Part shown: positions 27,072 to 34,791 of the stretch, one piece after another
How positions within the stretch are numbered: the first letter of the stretch is position 1
Layout of the letters: every line of letters begins with the position of its first letter
Assembly (NCBI RefSeq): GCF_024809975.1
Contig: NZ_JANUDY010000005.1
Span: 1 to 64,000, forward strand
DNA from: Comamonas sp. BIGb0152
Lineage (GTDB): Bacteria > Pseudomonadota > Gammaproteobacteria > Burkholderiales > Burkholderiaceae_C
DNA length: 64,000 nucleotides
Direction of reading: 5' to 3'
Made by a program: the position numbers and the translations under genes
The notes under the pieces: generated by a model
The model's database searches: none
What the model was told of the DNA's origin: nothing
Seen by the model: only the letters and a program-made list of their open reading frames with translations

Positions 27072-27551
27072 ATGAAAACCTCCCTCCTCCCCCCCATCGC
27101 CGCCAGCGCCCTGCTCCTTTCCCTGGCTGGCTGCTCCTCCAAACTCAGCGAAGCAGATGTCTACCTGGCCATGGCCAAGGTCGAGCAAGCCGTGCAACAA
27201 CAAGACTGCGCCGCCATTGCGCATTGGCTGGCCCCCCAGGCCGAGGTCGTGATCGACATGCGCCATGCCGATATGCCCGAGCCGCTGCGCCTGAACAAAA
27301 GTGAGTACCTACAACTGATGAGTGCCAGCTGGATCGCCGCTGGCAGCCGCTACTCCCACGAGCGCAGCAACACCCGGGTGGAGATGGCCCCGGGCGGCAA
27401 GACCGCCACCGCCTATGCCACCGTGCGCGAAAACGCCGCGCTGCAAGGCCAGCCCATCAGCTCGGTGAGCGACGAGGTCGCGACGTTTGCGATGCTCGAT
27501 GGCCGGCTGCAAATCACCTATGTGCAGGCCACCATGCTGTCGATGCAATAA
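27072..27551 (+). CDS. Putative lipoprotein with an NTF2-like domain
   Basis: The 159 residues have a type II signal peptide (lipobox LAGC in ALLLSLAGCSSK). The mature part (AMAKVEQAVQQQDCAAIAHWLAPQAEVVID ... DEVATFAMLDGRLQITYV) resembles SnoaL/NTF2-like folds in length and pattern. The function is unknown. It is divergent from the aminotransferase. The upstream gap includes an AT-rich stretch (about 26930-27050), but I see no specific operator. Confidence 0.78.
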   Translation: MKTSLLPPIAASALLLSLAGCSSKLSEADVYLAMAKVEQAVQQQDCAAIAHWLAPQAEVVIDMRHADMPEPLRLNKSEYLQLMSASWIAAGSRYSHERSNTRVEMAPGGKTATAYATVRENAALQGQPISSVSDEVATFAMLDGRLQITYVQATMLSMQ

Positions 27552-27613
27552 GGATGACAGGGCCCGGGCTGCGTCTGCACCGACAATGCGGCATTGCAGC
27601 TCCAGGCCACACC

Positions 27614-28057
27614 ATGTCCATCGCCGATTCCATCCCTCCCACAGAAGCCACCCCCGCCCTGGTCGAAGGGCTCGACCACCTGGTGCTGACCGTTGCCAGC
27701 ATTGCGCAGACCCTTGCCTTCTACCAGCGCGTGCTGGGCATGGAGGCGCGCGAGTTCAAGCCCGGGCGCTGGGCTTTGCACTTTGGCGGGCAGAAGATCA
27801 ACCTGCATGAAGTGGGCACCGTGGTGGACCCGAATGTGCGGCATGCCACGCCCGGTTCGGCCGATCTGTGCTTTCGCACTGCCATGCCGCTGGCCGATGT
27901 GGCGGCCCATTTGCAGCGCCAGCAGGTCGCCATCGTGCAGGGGCCGGTGCGCGCCACGGGCGCAAGGGCGCCGCTGCAATCGCTGTATTTTTATGATCCC
28001 GATGAGAACCTGGTCGAGGTGGCCAACGAGGTCATGAACGAGGTGGGTAGGCGCTGA
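27614..28057 (+). CDS. VOC-family (glyoxalase-fold) protein
   Basis: The 147-residue single VOC domain has the paired beta-alpha-beta-beta-beta units typical of glyoxalase, FosX-like and dioxygenase proteins. Candidate metal ligands are His in LDHLVLTV, His/Glu in INLHEVG and Glu in DPDENLVEVANE. The ATG at 27614 fits the family; the open frame upstream has none. The gene lies next to a methylglyoxal-synthase-fold gene on the opposite strand. A glyoxalase I role is possible, but the sequence does not support it specifically. Confidence 0.85.
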   Translation: MSIADSIPPTEATPALVEGLDHLVLTVASIAQTLAFYQRVLGMEAREFKPGRWALHFGGQKINLHEVGTVVDPNVRHATPGSADLCFRTAMPLADVAAHLQRQQVAIVQGPVRATGARAPLQSLYFYDPDENLVEVANEVMNEVGRR

Positions 28058-28075
28058 CTGCCGAAACGGTACAGG

Positions 28076-28942
28076 CTAGGCCCGCAACGCAGCCGCATCA
28101 CACCAGCGCTGGGCCACGGCGGGCGATGTCATGCACACCACCTCTTGCGTCACGGTCGTCACCGCCCGCTCCAGCAGCTGGATATCAGCCTCATGCTGGC
28201 GTGCCACATGCGGGTCTTCAAAGAAGATCGCGCGCTGGCAGCGGCGCTCCAGCACCAGGTCGGCGATTTGCGCATCGCCCCCCAGTGGGCCGCTGTTGTA
28301 GCGGTCCACCCAGGGCTTGTCAGCAGGCCAGCCCTTGCTCCAGGCCAGCTCGTTGAGCTTTTGGCCGGTGGTGCCCGTACCCACGCGGCGGCGGTAGCGC
28401 GAGAGCAGCGCAAAATTGCGCTCGCAAAACTCAAGCATCGCCGGCTTCATCGCATCATGGGCAATCAGCGCCAAGGTCTGGTTGCCATAGTCGTGCAGGC
28501 GGTCGGCTTGGCGGTCGGGCGCCAGCCCGGCATGGATGCGCTCCATCTCCACCCAGTCGCGTGCGCTGGCTGCGGTTGAGATAAAAGGTTTGCCGTGGAT
28601 CACGCACTGGCGCTTCAAAGCCAGCGCCTCGGGGAAAATCGACGATGGGTCCACCGGGTCGATCAGGTAGATGGCGCCATCGAGCACCCGGTTGTCGCCC
28701 GGCATGCCCACCACCTCGGCCACCAGCTTCATCAAACCGCCTTCGCGCCCATAGGGGTAGCGCACCATGCCCTTGTGGCCTTTGAGCATTTCTGCCGCCG
28801 CAATCGCGTCATAGGTGCGGCCCACCGCATGAAAGCCGATGTTCAGCTCCCGAATCCCCTGCTCGCAGGCGCGCAAAAAACTGAACAGCGCAGCATCCTC
28901 GTTCTGGTGGTGCAAACGGTTGGCGGCAAGGCCTAAAAGCAT
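28076..28942 (-). CDS. Methylglyoxal synthase-like protein with two tandem MGS-fold domains
   Basis: The C-terminal half (about residues 155-288) is a complete methylglyoxal synthase domain: AHDAMKP (161-167), GTGTTG (188-193), GPLGGDAQ (218-225, with the catalytic Asp) and FFEDPH...H (240-250). Such enzymes turn dihydroxyacetone phosphate into methylglyoxal and phosphate. E. coli MgsA is about 150 residues; this protein has 288. The extra N-terminal half looks like a second, worn copy: GREGGLMKL (65-73) where the catalytic GGD should be, and DGAIYLIDPVDP (88-99) followed by GKPFISTAASA, echoing the C-terminal part of the fold. The N-terminal copy lacks the catalytic Asp. The ATG at 28942 is chosen by the start of the fold. 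Confidence 0.82.
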   Translation of the reverse strand: MLLGLAANRLHHQNEDAALFSFLRACEQGIRELNIGFHAVGRTYDAIAAAEMLKGHKGMVRYPYGREGGLMKLVAEVVGMPGDNRVLDGAIYLIDPVDPSSIFPEALALKRQCVIHGKPFISTAASARDWVEMERIHAGLAPDRQADRLHDYGNQTLALIAHDAMKPAMLEFCERNFALLSRYRRRVGTGTTGQKLNELAWSKGWPADKPWVDRYNSGPLGGDAQIADLVLERRCQRAIFFEDPHVARQHEADIQLLERAVTTVTQEVVCMTSPAVAQRWCDAAALRA

Positions 28943-29110
28943 GGTCGATCCCGTGGGTGTGGCAAGCGACTGGAAATATAGCGCCAAAACCACAGCTCGG
29001 GTATGACAGCCGACTGGCGCAGGGGCTCAATGCACTATCAAATCAATAGCATTAAACCACCACACCATAGAAAACCGGCTGCTTTTAGCGCGATATCACC
29101 GCTCTATCCA

Positions 29111-30391
29111 TCAAGCCCGGCTCGTCCACCAGGTCTGCAGCCGAAACCCCAGCCACAGCATCAGCAGCATGGCCGCGCCAAACACCCAACCGCTGAGCGC
29201 CCCCGCCATGCCGCCGGACAGCAAAGTGCCCACGGTGCAACCAATGCCGGTCATGGCCCCCCAGCCCAACAGCACACCGCCCAGCAAACCCCGGCCGGCA
29301 TCACGCCCAGTGGGCAGGCTCGGGCGGAACTGGCGGCTGGCAAACGCAGCGATAAACGCGCCGGCCAGCAAGCCCAGCAGCACCAGCGCATTGGGCGTGG
29401 CCCAGGTCGCAGCAGGCAAGGTGGCGCAGCCGGCAAAGCCATCCAGGCCATTGAGCCGATCAGGCACCCAGCCCTGCCCTTGCAGCGCGCCACGCACCTG
29501 GCTGCCCAGCAAGGCCGTCACGCCCAAGGGCCGCATGCGCACAATGGCGGCGGTGGCGATCAGGCCGACCAGCAGGCCGCCCAAGGCATAGTTCCAGCGC
29601 CCTTGCCACAGGCTGCGCCACAGCGCGGGCAGGCTGCGCGGGGCGGCCAATGTGGCGGCCATGGGCGCGGTCGCCAGCGGCAAGCTGCGCTGGCGCTGCT
29701 GCACATGGCGCTGCCACACCCAGGCAGCCCAGGCCGCCAGCACGCCCAGCTGCAGCAGCAGCGCGCCGCCATAGCCCAGGTGCTGCGGCAACCAGACGAC
29801 AGGCGCATCGGCCACGGCCAGGCTGTACAGCGGGTTCCAGGTCTGAAAACCCAAGGCAAAGCCCAGCGCCGTGCCCAGCAGCGCAAACGGCGATGCCGCC
29901 GAGCCCTCTGCCAGCCGGTACCAATGCGCGCTGATGCAAGAGCCCGACACGAGCATGCCCGCCCCAAAGGCCAGGCCCGCCAGCACCAACACCCAGCTCA
30001 CGGGCCCAATATGCATATCGGGCGGCAACTGCCCCGCCTGCGGATTGGGCACCCAGCTGCTTTGCACTACCGTCATACCCACCACGCCCACGGCCAGCGC
30101 CAAGATGATCGCCAAAATCCCGCGCGGGTCATCGCGCTGCAGCCAATCGCGCGCATGGCAGTAAAAGCAAAAGCGCGAGCGCTGCAACACCACACCCAGC
30201 GCCAGCCCAATGGCCAATGCAAACACGAGGGTGCGCCCGCCATCGCGCTGCAGCAAGGCCTGCTGCAATGGCCACAGCGCCAGCAGCAGGACAGCCGCTG
30301 CCACCGGCTGCCAATAGGCGCTCGCAGCCCCAGCTGCGTGCTGCCCGGCAGCGGTGCCTCCGGCCCCCAAACCCCAACTGGAATCAGTCAT
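29111..30391 (-). CDS. YeeE/YedE-family inner-membrane transporter (thiosulfate/sulfur uptake type)
   Basis: The 426-residue protein has about nine or more transmembrane segments and three conserved cysteine motifs: QRSRFCFY, VSGSCIS and TGIGCTVGTLLSG. In YeeE (TsuA) such cysteines line the path for thiosulfate uptake. It lies 90 bases downstream of a periplasmic rhodanese on the same strand, separated by a terminator. The two plausibly work together on reduced sulfur: the rhodanese in the periplasm and YeeE moving thiosulfate inward. The exact substrate is inferred. Confidence 0.88.
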   Translation of the reverse strand: MTDSSWGLGAGGTAAGQHAAGAASAYWQPVAAAVLLLALWPLQQALLQRDGGRTLVFALAIGLALGVVLQRSRFCFYCHARDWLQRDDPRGILAIILALAVGVVGMTVVQSSWVPNPQAGQLPPDMHIGPVSWVLVLAGLAFGAGMLVSGSCISAHWYRLAEGSAASPFALLGTALGFALGFQTWNPLYSLAVADAPVVWLPQHLGYGGALLLQLGVLAAWAAWVWQRHVQQRQRSLPLATAPMAATLAAPRSLPALWRSLWQGRWNYALGGLLVGLIATAAIVRMRPLGVTALLGSQVRGALQGQGWVPDRLNGLDGFAGCATLPAATWATPNALVLLGLLAGAFIAAFASRQFRPSLPTGRDAGRGLLGGVLLGWGAMTGIGCTVGTLLSGGMAGALSGWVFGAAMLLMLWLGFRLQTWWTSRA

Positions 30392-30402
30392 AGCATTCCA
30401 TC

Positions 30403-30428
30403 AAAAAAATGCCCGCGCAAGGCGGGCA
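30403..30428 (-). terminator. Rho-independent terminator after the periplasmic rhodanese
   Basis: Read on the minus strand, TGCCCGC and GCGGGCA form a 7-bp stem with a 5-base loop, followed by seven Ts. It separates the sulfurtransferase from the YeeE gene, so read-through or a separate promoter must supply the latter. Confidence 0.88.
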
Positions 30429-30481
30429 GTGAACACAGGACCGAGCCCATGCGGAGACATTCAATGCATTAAAAAGTGGGT

Positions 30482-31438
30482 CTATTTCGCTGCCCAGATG
30501 GTGCCGGCCGGGTTGTTGATCGGCACACCGACGCTGTTGCCGTATTCGGTCCAGGAGCCGTCATAGTTCTTCACCTGGTAGCCCAGGATCTTGCTGAGCG
30601 CAAACCAGGTGTGGCTGCTGCGCTCACCAATGCGGCAGTAGGTGATGATCGGCTTGCTGCCGTCGATACCGGCATCGGCATAGAGCTTTTGCAGATCGGC
30701 CCGCGATTTGAAGGTGCCATCCTCATTGACCGCCTTGCCCCAAGGCACATTCACCGCGCCGGGAATATGGCCCGCACGCACAGCCAGCTCGGGCACACCC
30801 GCAGGCGCAAACACCTTGCCCTGGTATTCATCGGCCGAGCGAATATCCACCAGCTGCGTGGCGCCCTTGCCCTCTACTGCCGCCAGCGCATCGCCCAGGC
30901 GGGCGCGCAAATCGGTGTTGACCTTCCCCACGCGGTAGGTGGTGGCGGCGTAGTCCGGCGCACGGTTGTTCAGCGTGCGGTTCTCGGCCTCCCACTTCTT
31001 GCGGCCTCCATCGAGCAGCTTGACGTTCTTGACCCCATAAACATCAAACACCCAGGCGCCCCAGGCCGCAAACCAGTTGTTGGTATCACCATAAAGCACG
31101 ACGGTGGTGTTGTCGCCCACGCCGCCCTTGGAGAGCAGTTGCTCAAACGCCTCCTTGCTGACAATGTCGCGGCGCACCTTGTCATTCAGATCGTTGTGCC
31201 AGGAGAAATTGACCGCCCCCGGAATATGCGCCCGCTCATACAGCCCCGGGTTCACGCTCACCTCGATCACCCGCACATCGGGCCGCTGCAGGTTGGCAGC
31301 CAGCCATTCGGTGCTGACCAGCGCGCCCGCAGGCACCGCTTGCGGCGTGTTGGCAAAAGCAGGGCTAGCGCCCCAAACGGTTGCCGCGATGGTGCTGGCA
31401 ATCAAAACGCGCCAAGGCGCTGCTGTGCGGATAGTCAT
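30482..31438 (-). CDS. Periplasmic two-domain sulfurtransferase (rhodanese)
   Basis: The 318 residues begin with an export signal ending near ASPAFANTPQA. The N-terminal rhodanese domain is probably inactive, with Asp in VVLYGDTNNW where the catalytic Cys would be. The C-terminal domain carries the active-site loop ITYCRIGERSSHTWFAL (CRIGERS). It transfers sulfane sulfur from thiosulfate or a mercaptan to a thiophilic acceptor. The 250 bases upstream (31439-31688) show no gene. Confidence 0.92.
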   Translation of the reverse strand: MTIRTAAPWRVLIASTIAATVWGASPAFANTPQAVPAGALVSTEWLAANLQRPDVRVIEVSVNPGLYERAHIPGAVNFSWHNDLNDKVRRDIVSKEAFEQLLSKGGVGDNTTVVLYGDTNNWFAAWGAWVFDVYGVKNVKLLDGGRKKWEAENRTLNNRAPDYAATTYRVGKVNTDLRARLGDALAAVEGKGATQLVDIRSADEYQGKVFAPAGVPELAVRAGHIPGAVNVPWGKAVNEDGTFKSRADLQKLYADAGIDGSKPIITYCRIGERSSHTWFALSKILGYQVKNYDGSWTEYGNSVGVPINNPAGTIWAAK

Positions 31439-31688
31439 GCTGTGTCAGTCCTTCAGTACATGGGAGAAACGGCTGCCATCACGGCAGGGCCTGCTTGCAC
31501 TGTGCAGGTTGCAAGCTGCTACTCCAACTGAGGAATGCGCAGATCCATATGCGATCTGCGCGCTTGACAGTGGCCAAGCATGGACGACATCGGTGCAGCG
31601 CCAGCGTGCACTGGGCTGGGCTGCTCCCACTTTGGGAGCTAGAATTCCTCCCTAGCGCCTTGAGCTAACCCCACCCAAGCCCGGTTTC

Positions 31689-32264
31689 TCAAGTCTGGCT
31701 GACCGAATCCGCCCACTGCTGCGCCGTCTGCAGCCGCGCACGCGGGCCAAAGCTGCTGGTGCTGCTGAGGGTAATGTTGTGATGCGCAATCACCTGCTGG
31801 GGCGTGACGGCGGCATTGCCGCAGGTAGTGTGCGCATCCGCCAGCAGCACCACCGGGTAGCCATGGCGCAGCGCGGCGCGCGTGGTCACATCCACGCAGT
31901 ACTCCGTGTGCATCCCACCAATCACCAGTTCCTGCACGCCCAGGTTTTGCAGCATGGGCAGCAGGTCGGTTTTCCAGAACGCATCCCCGGTGGTTTTGTC
32001 CAGGGTTAGGTCAGCGCTGTCCACCTGCAGACCCTCGGCCAGCTGCCATCCGGGCGTGCCCGCTTACAGGCCAGGCTCGGCGTGGCGCACCCAGATGATG
32101 GGGGTGTTGGCCTGGCGCGCGGCGGTGGTGACCTGGTTGATGCGGGCGATCAGGGTGGGGCAATCCCATGCGGCGTTGGGGCCGGTGCAGAGGGATTGTT
32201 GGATGTCTATTAGGAGGAGGGCGGGCATGGCGGATGTGGCTTGGGGTAGGCTGATTTTGCTCAT
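31689..32264 (-). pseudogene. Isochorismatase-family cysteine hydrolase broken by an in-frame stop
   Basis: Two pieces in the same frame make one cysteine hydrolase of about 190 residues. The 5' piece (PALLLIDIQQSLC, with the catalytic Asp, to WVRHAEPGL) ends at a TAA at 32064-32066. The frame then continues AGTPGWQLAEGLQVD through the catalytic Lys (LDKTTGDAFWKTD) and Cys (HTEYCVDVTTRAAL) to 31689. All three catalytic residues survive and there is no frameshift, so one base change could restore it. The ATG at 32264 overlaps the stop of the SMC-like gene as ATGA; 32228 (MPALLLID) may be the ancestral start. Sequencing error is the main alternative. Confidence 0.85.
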
Positions 32265-34321
32265 GCGTTTAGAGGCTGTATAACCTTGCCTTCCCATTGG
32301 ATCAACTGAAAATTAAGTCCAGCTGTTGCCGTCATAAAGACCGACTCGTCCTCATCAAACGACGCTGCAATAATGGCCTGCAGGCCGCGCTGACCGATTA
32401 GCTGCTGCAGTAGCGCGCGCTGACTGGCTGAGCGCATCGAATGCTGGCCAGGCTCATCCATCAGCAGGAATCCTGGATGCTGCCCTTCGAATCCCGCAGT
32501 CGCAGACGTTTGGTACAAGGCCAGCAAGTAACTCCAGATGAGGCGGACGAAATCGCTCGCGCTTGAGTCAGCAGTTAGGCTTGTCTCTTGCAACTTGGAA
32601 CGAACAATTTCTCGAAGTTCTAGCTCAGAAAGGATGGGGGTCAAAGTGTCCAAACTGATCCGAATGTCGGCAATATCTGCGCTTTCATATCCGAACGAAC
32701 TGGCATTGCTTCTGAAGTATTTCTCGAACAGCGAGATTCTTAACATATCAGCATCGCTGTAGGACTCTTTTGGAAGCGCTCGCCTGCCCGCTTGATTTGC
32801 GGCCAAACGTGCAGCAATCTCTCCAAAGGTAAGCATAAGAACCCCGGCCTGAGTGTTGAAGGCTTGCAAGTTCGATAGTTCCAGTTCAATCTGAATCTGT
32901 CGACGAACGATTGCGCGAGATTCCGCCACGCCGGTGCTCACATCGCCGCGCAGTGAATTGCGGTAGTCATGAGTGGCTGCTAGACGTGTAGCTACGTCAG
33001 ATACGGTAATTTCAGACTGGCGAATTTCTTCTACTGCCCCGTTGATTTGGTTCTGTAGCATCCTCCGCTGACTGTCGAGATAGGCAATGTTAGTGTTGAG
33101 GTCCATCTGCGGACCTGTCACGATGCCGAGTAATAGCGTGTCGTGAACCGATTGATGGCAAGTTGGGCAATGATCTGTTGCGACCTCAACCTCCATTTGA
33201 GCGCCAAGATTACGGAGTTTCAAAGCAGTCTTGTTTCGCTCCAGGTCTTCACTGGCCTCTGCCAGAAGGAGGCGCAGCTCATCCAGCGCAGCTCTCTGTA
33301 GGGTCAGATTTGTGGTCGCTCGTTCATGTAGCACGCTGAGCCGTTGCAATTCATTGGAGGTAGCCTCGAGTTCTTGAAGAGCCTCTGCGCCAGAGGCCTT
33401 CCCATATGCATCCGCTTTCTCGCCCAGTGCATTGTGCTCAGCGCGGAGATTGCCGACCCGATCTAGCAGAGTGGTCTTGGTCTTACCATCGGACTTCACG
33501 AGCATCACAGTATTGGGGTCAAACCTAGAGACTGGGGTGGCGGATATGCCTTCAATGACGATGCCGTTTGTATTTGCTGCCTGCCGCAGAATGTCGTAGG
33601 CCTTACGCCAGTCAGAGTCAATCGACATAGAGTCAGCATCGAGTGCTGCTCTTTTAGCCTGCCGCTCAAATACTCCTAGTCCAAGCAGGAATTCGGTGAC
33701 CCTAATTCGTGCGTCGCGAATACCGAAGAACGGGATATTGGCAATGTAGTCAGTCCACCCGCGCTTCTGTTCCACAGCCAGCGCGGCGAAGATCGTCTGC
33801 AGATACAACTTGACCAAGCTGCCATTCGTCGCCGGAACTTGTGGTAGTTGGAAGCCCATAAAGCCCTCTAGGAACTGGAAATATCCTTCCTGCTTCTGAG
33901 CGCTGCCAGGGTCAAAAAGGTACGTCGGCCGCGGTGTACCGAGTTCGGTGCACTCCGTGAGATGGGCTCCGTCAAAAATTTCCATCAGCTTGGACTGGCG
34001 CACCGAATCTCGAATTGCTCGCCGCAGCGTGACACTGCGCCCAGAAGTGTTCTCCAGTTCTACAAAGACCTCTGAGCTCTCCACATTGACGCGGCTATCG
34101 TCTTGAACGAAATACTCTTTGACTGCGTAATTCAACACCTTCTCACCCTTGCCGCCAATGAGCTCCTCCATCCCTAGCCCATAGATGAGAGTGTTGTACA
34201 GGGTACTCTTCCCGCTTGAATTACTACCCCGGATGACTGTTAGGCCGCGGCTGAATTCAAATTTGAATCCGAATTCGCCTTGGGCGGTAGTGATTCTTAG
34301 CTTTACGGCTCTGATCTTCAT
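32261..34321 (-). CDS. SMC/RecN-like ATPase of an ABC-3C (Lamassu/DdmABC-like) defence operon
   Basis: This 686-residue ABC-type ATPase has Walker A GSNSSGKST (32-40), a Q-loop region (QKRGWTDYIANIPFFGIRD, about 185-203), a long helical middle with CPTC (385-388), reminiscent of a Rad50 zinc hook, and Walker B FLLMDEPGQHS (about 618-628). In DdmABC/Lamassu and other ABC three-component systems, the SMC-like subunit senses foreign or aberrant DNA and licenses a nuclease partner. The ATG at 34321 overlaps the stop of the previous gene as ATGA. Base composition is clearly lower in GC than the host genes. The ATPase family is certain. The Lamassu-type assignment is inferred from the three-gene layout. 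Confidence 0.85.
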   Translation of the reverse strand: MKIRAVKLRITTAQGEFGFKFEFSRGLTVIRGSNSSGKSTLYNTLIYGLGMEELIGGKGEKVLNYAVKEYFVQDDSRVNVESSEVFVELENTSGRSVTLRRAIRDSVRQSKLMEIFDGAHLTECTELGTPRPTYLFDPGSAQKQEGYFQFLEGFMGFQLPQVPATNGSLVKLYLQTIFAALAVEQKRGWTDYIANIPFFGIRDARIRVTEFLLGLGVFERQAKRAALDADSMSIDSDWRKAYDILRQAANTNGIVIEGISATPVSRFDPNTVMLVKSDGKTKTTLLDRVGNLRAEHNALGEKADAYGKASGAEALQELEATSNELQRLSVLHERATTNLTLQRAALDELRLLLAEASEDLERNKTALKLRNLGAQMEVEVATDHCPTCHQSVHDTLLLGIVTGPQMDLNTNIAYLDSQRRMLQNQINGAVEEIRQSEITVSDVATRLAATHDYRNSLRGDVSTGVAESRAIVRRQIQIELELSNLQAFNTQAGVLMLTFGEIAARLAANQAGRRALPKESYSDADMLRISLFEKYFRSNASSFGYESADIADIRISLDTLTPILSELELREIVRSKLQETSLTADSSASDFVRLIWSYLLALYQTSATAGFEGQHPGFLLMDEPGQHSMRSASQRALLQQLIGQRGLQAIIAASFDEDESVFMTATAGLNFQLIQWEGKVIQPLNA

Positions 34322-34791
34322 GCCGATTCCCATCCCTTCGCAACTTTGTCTACCATGCCTTCTGTTATGTCCTTACCTATTTGCGCCAAAAGCTTGCGCT
34401 CAGGCCCAAAGGCGTCGGAATCCTTGAGGACTTCGGCAATGAAGGCTCGGCCTTTTTCGGTCAATTGGTACCCGGTTGAAGTGGTCTCGACTAGGTCTTC
34501 TGCCACTGCAAATCTAATGGCAATAGCAAGAGCGGGATCGAAGCCCCACGCAGTCATATTTAATACGTTGGCCTTGGCAGCGTCGACTAGCTTCTGAATT
34601 CGGTCAGGACTCTTCAACGCCCAATTAAACAGATGCAAGCGCGGCAGCGTTGATTTACCTCCCCGAGATGACATTTGGAGAACCAAAAGTAGCTGCGTGA
34701 TCTTGTATAGGGGCCTGTGCTCCACTAGCACTGGAGACGGCCGGCGGACGAAGCGCAAACGTCTAGGCTCGGCAGCGGCGACTTCAGTCAT
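34318..34791 (-). CDS. ABC-3C middle component (small winged-helix-like protein, LmuC/DdmB position)
   Basis: The 157-residue protein sits between the nuclease-like and SMC-like genes. RPLYKITQLLLVLQM and PRLHLFNWALKSPDR followed by DPALAIAIRFAVAEDLVETTSTGYQLTEKGRAFIAEV suggest a winged-helix fold, as expected for middle components that bridge effector and ATPase. The ATG at 34791 overlaps the stop of the first gene by 8 bases, and its own stop overlaps the ATPase start as ATGA. Tight overlaps on both sides indicate translational coupling and fixed stoichiometry. The function is inferred from gene order and size. Confidence 0.78.
   Translation of the reverse strand: MTEVAAAEPRRLRFVRRPSPVLVEHRPLYKITQLLLVLQMSSRGGKSTLPRLHLFNWALKSPDRIQKLVDAAKANVLNMTAWGFDPALAIAIRFAVAEDLVETTSTGYQLTEKGRAFIAEVLKDSDAFGPERKLLAQIGKDITEGMVDKVAKGWESA

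Noticed and set aside
31689-32297. Two separate small genes, 31689-32024 and 32064-32297
   Set aside because: They share one frame and together form a single cysteine hydrolase fold; one stop codon separates them, so they were merged as a pseudogene.
32261-34321. Assignment of the ATPase to Wadjet (JetC), Gabija or plain RecN
   Set aside because: The neighbours are a small middle protein and a putative nuclease, not JetABD or GajB, and the operon layout is unlike a lone RecN.
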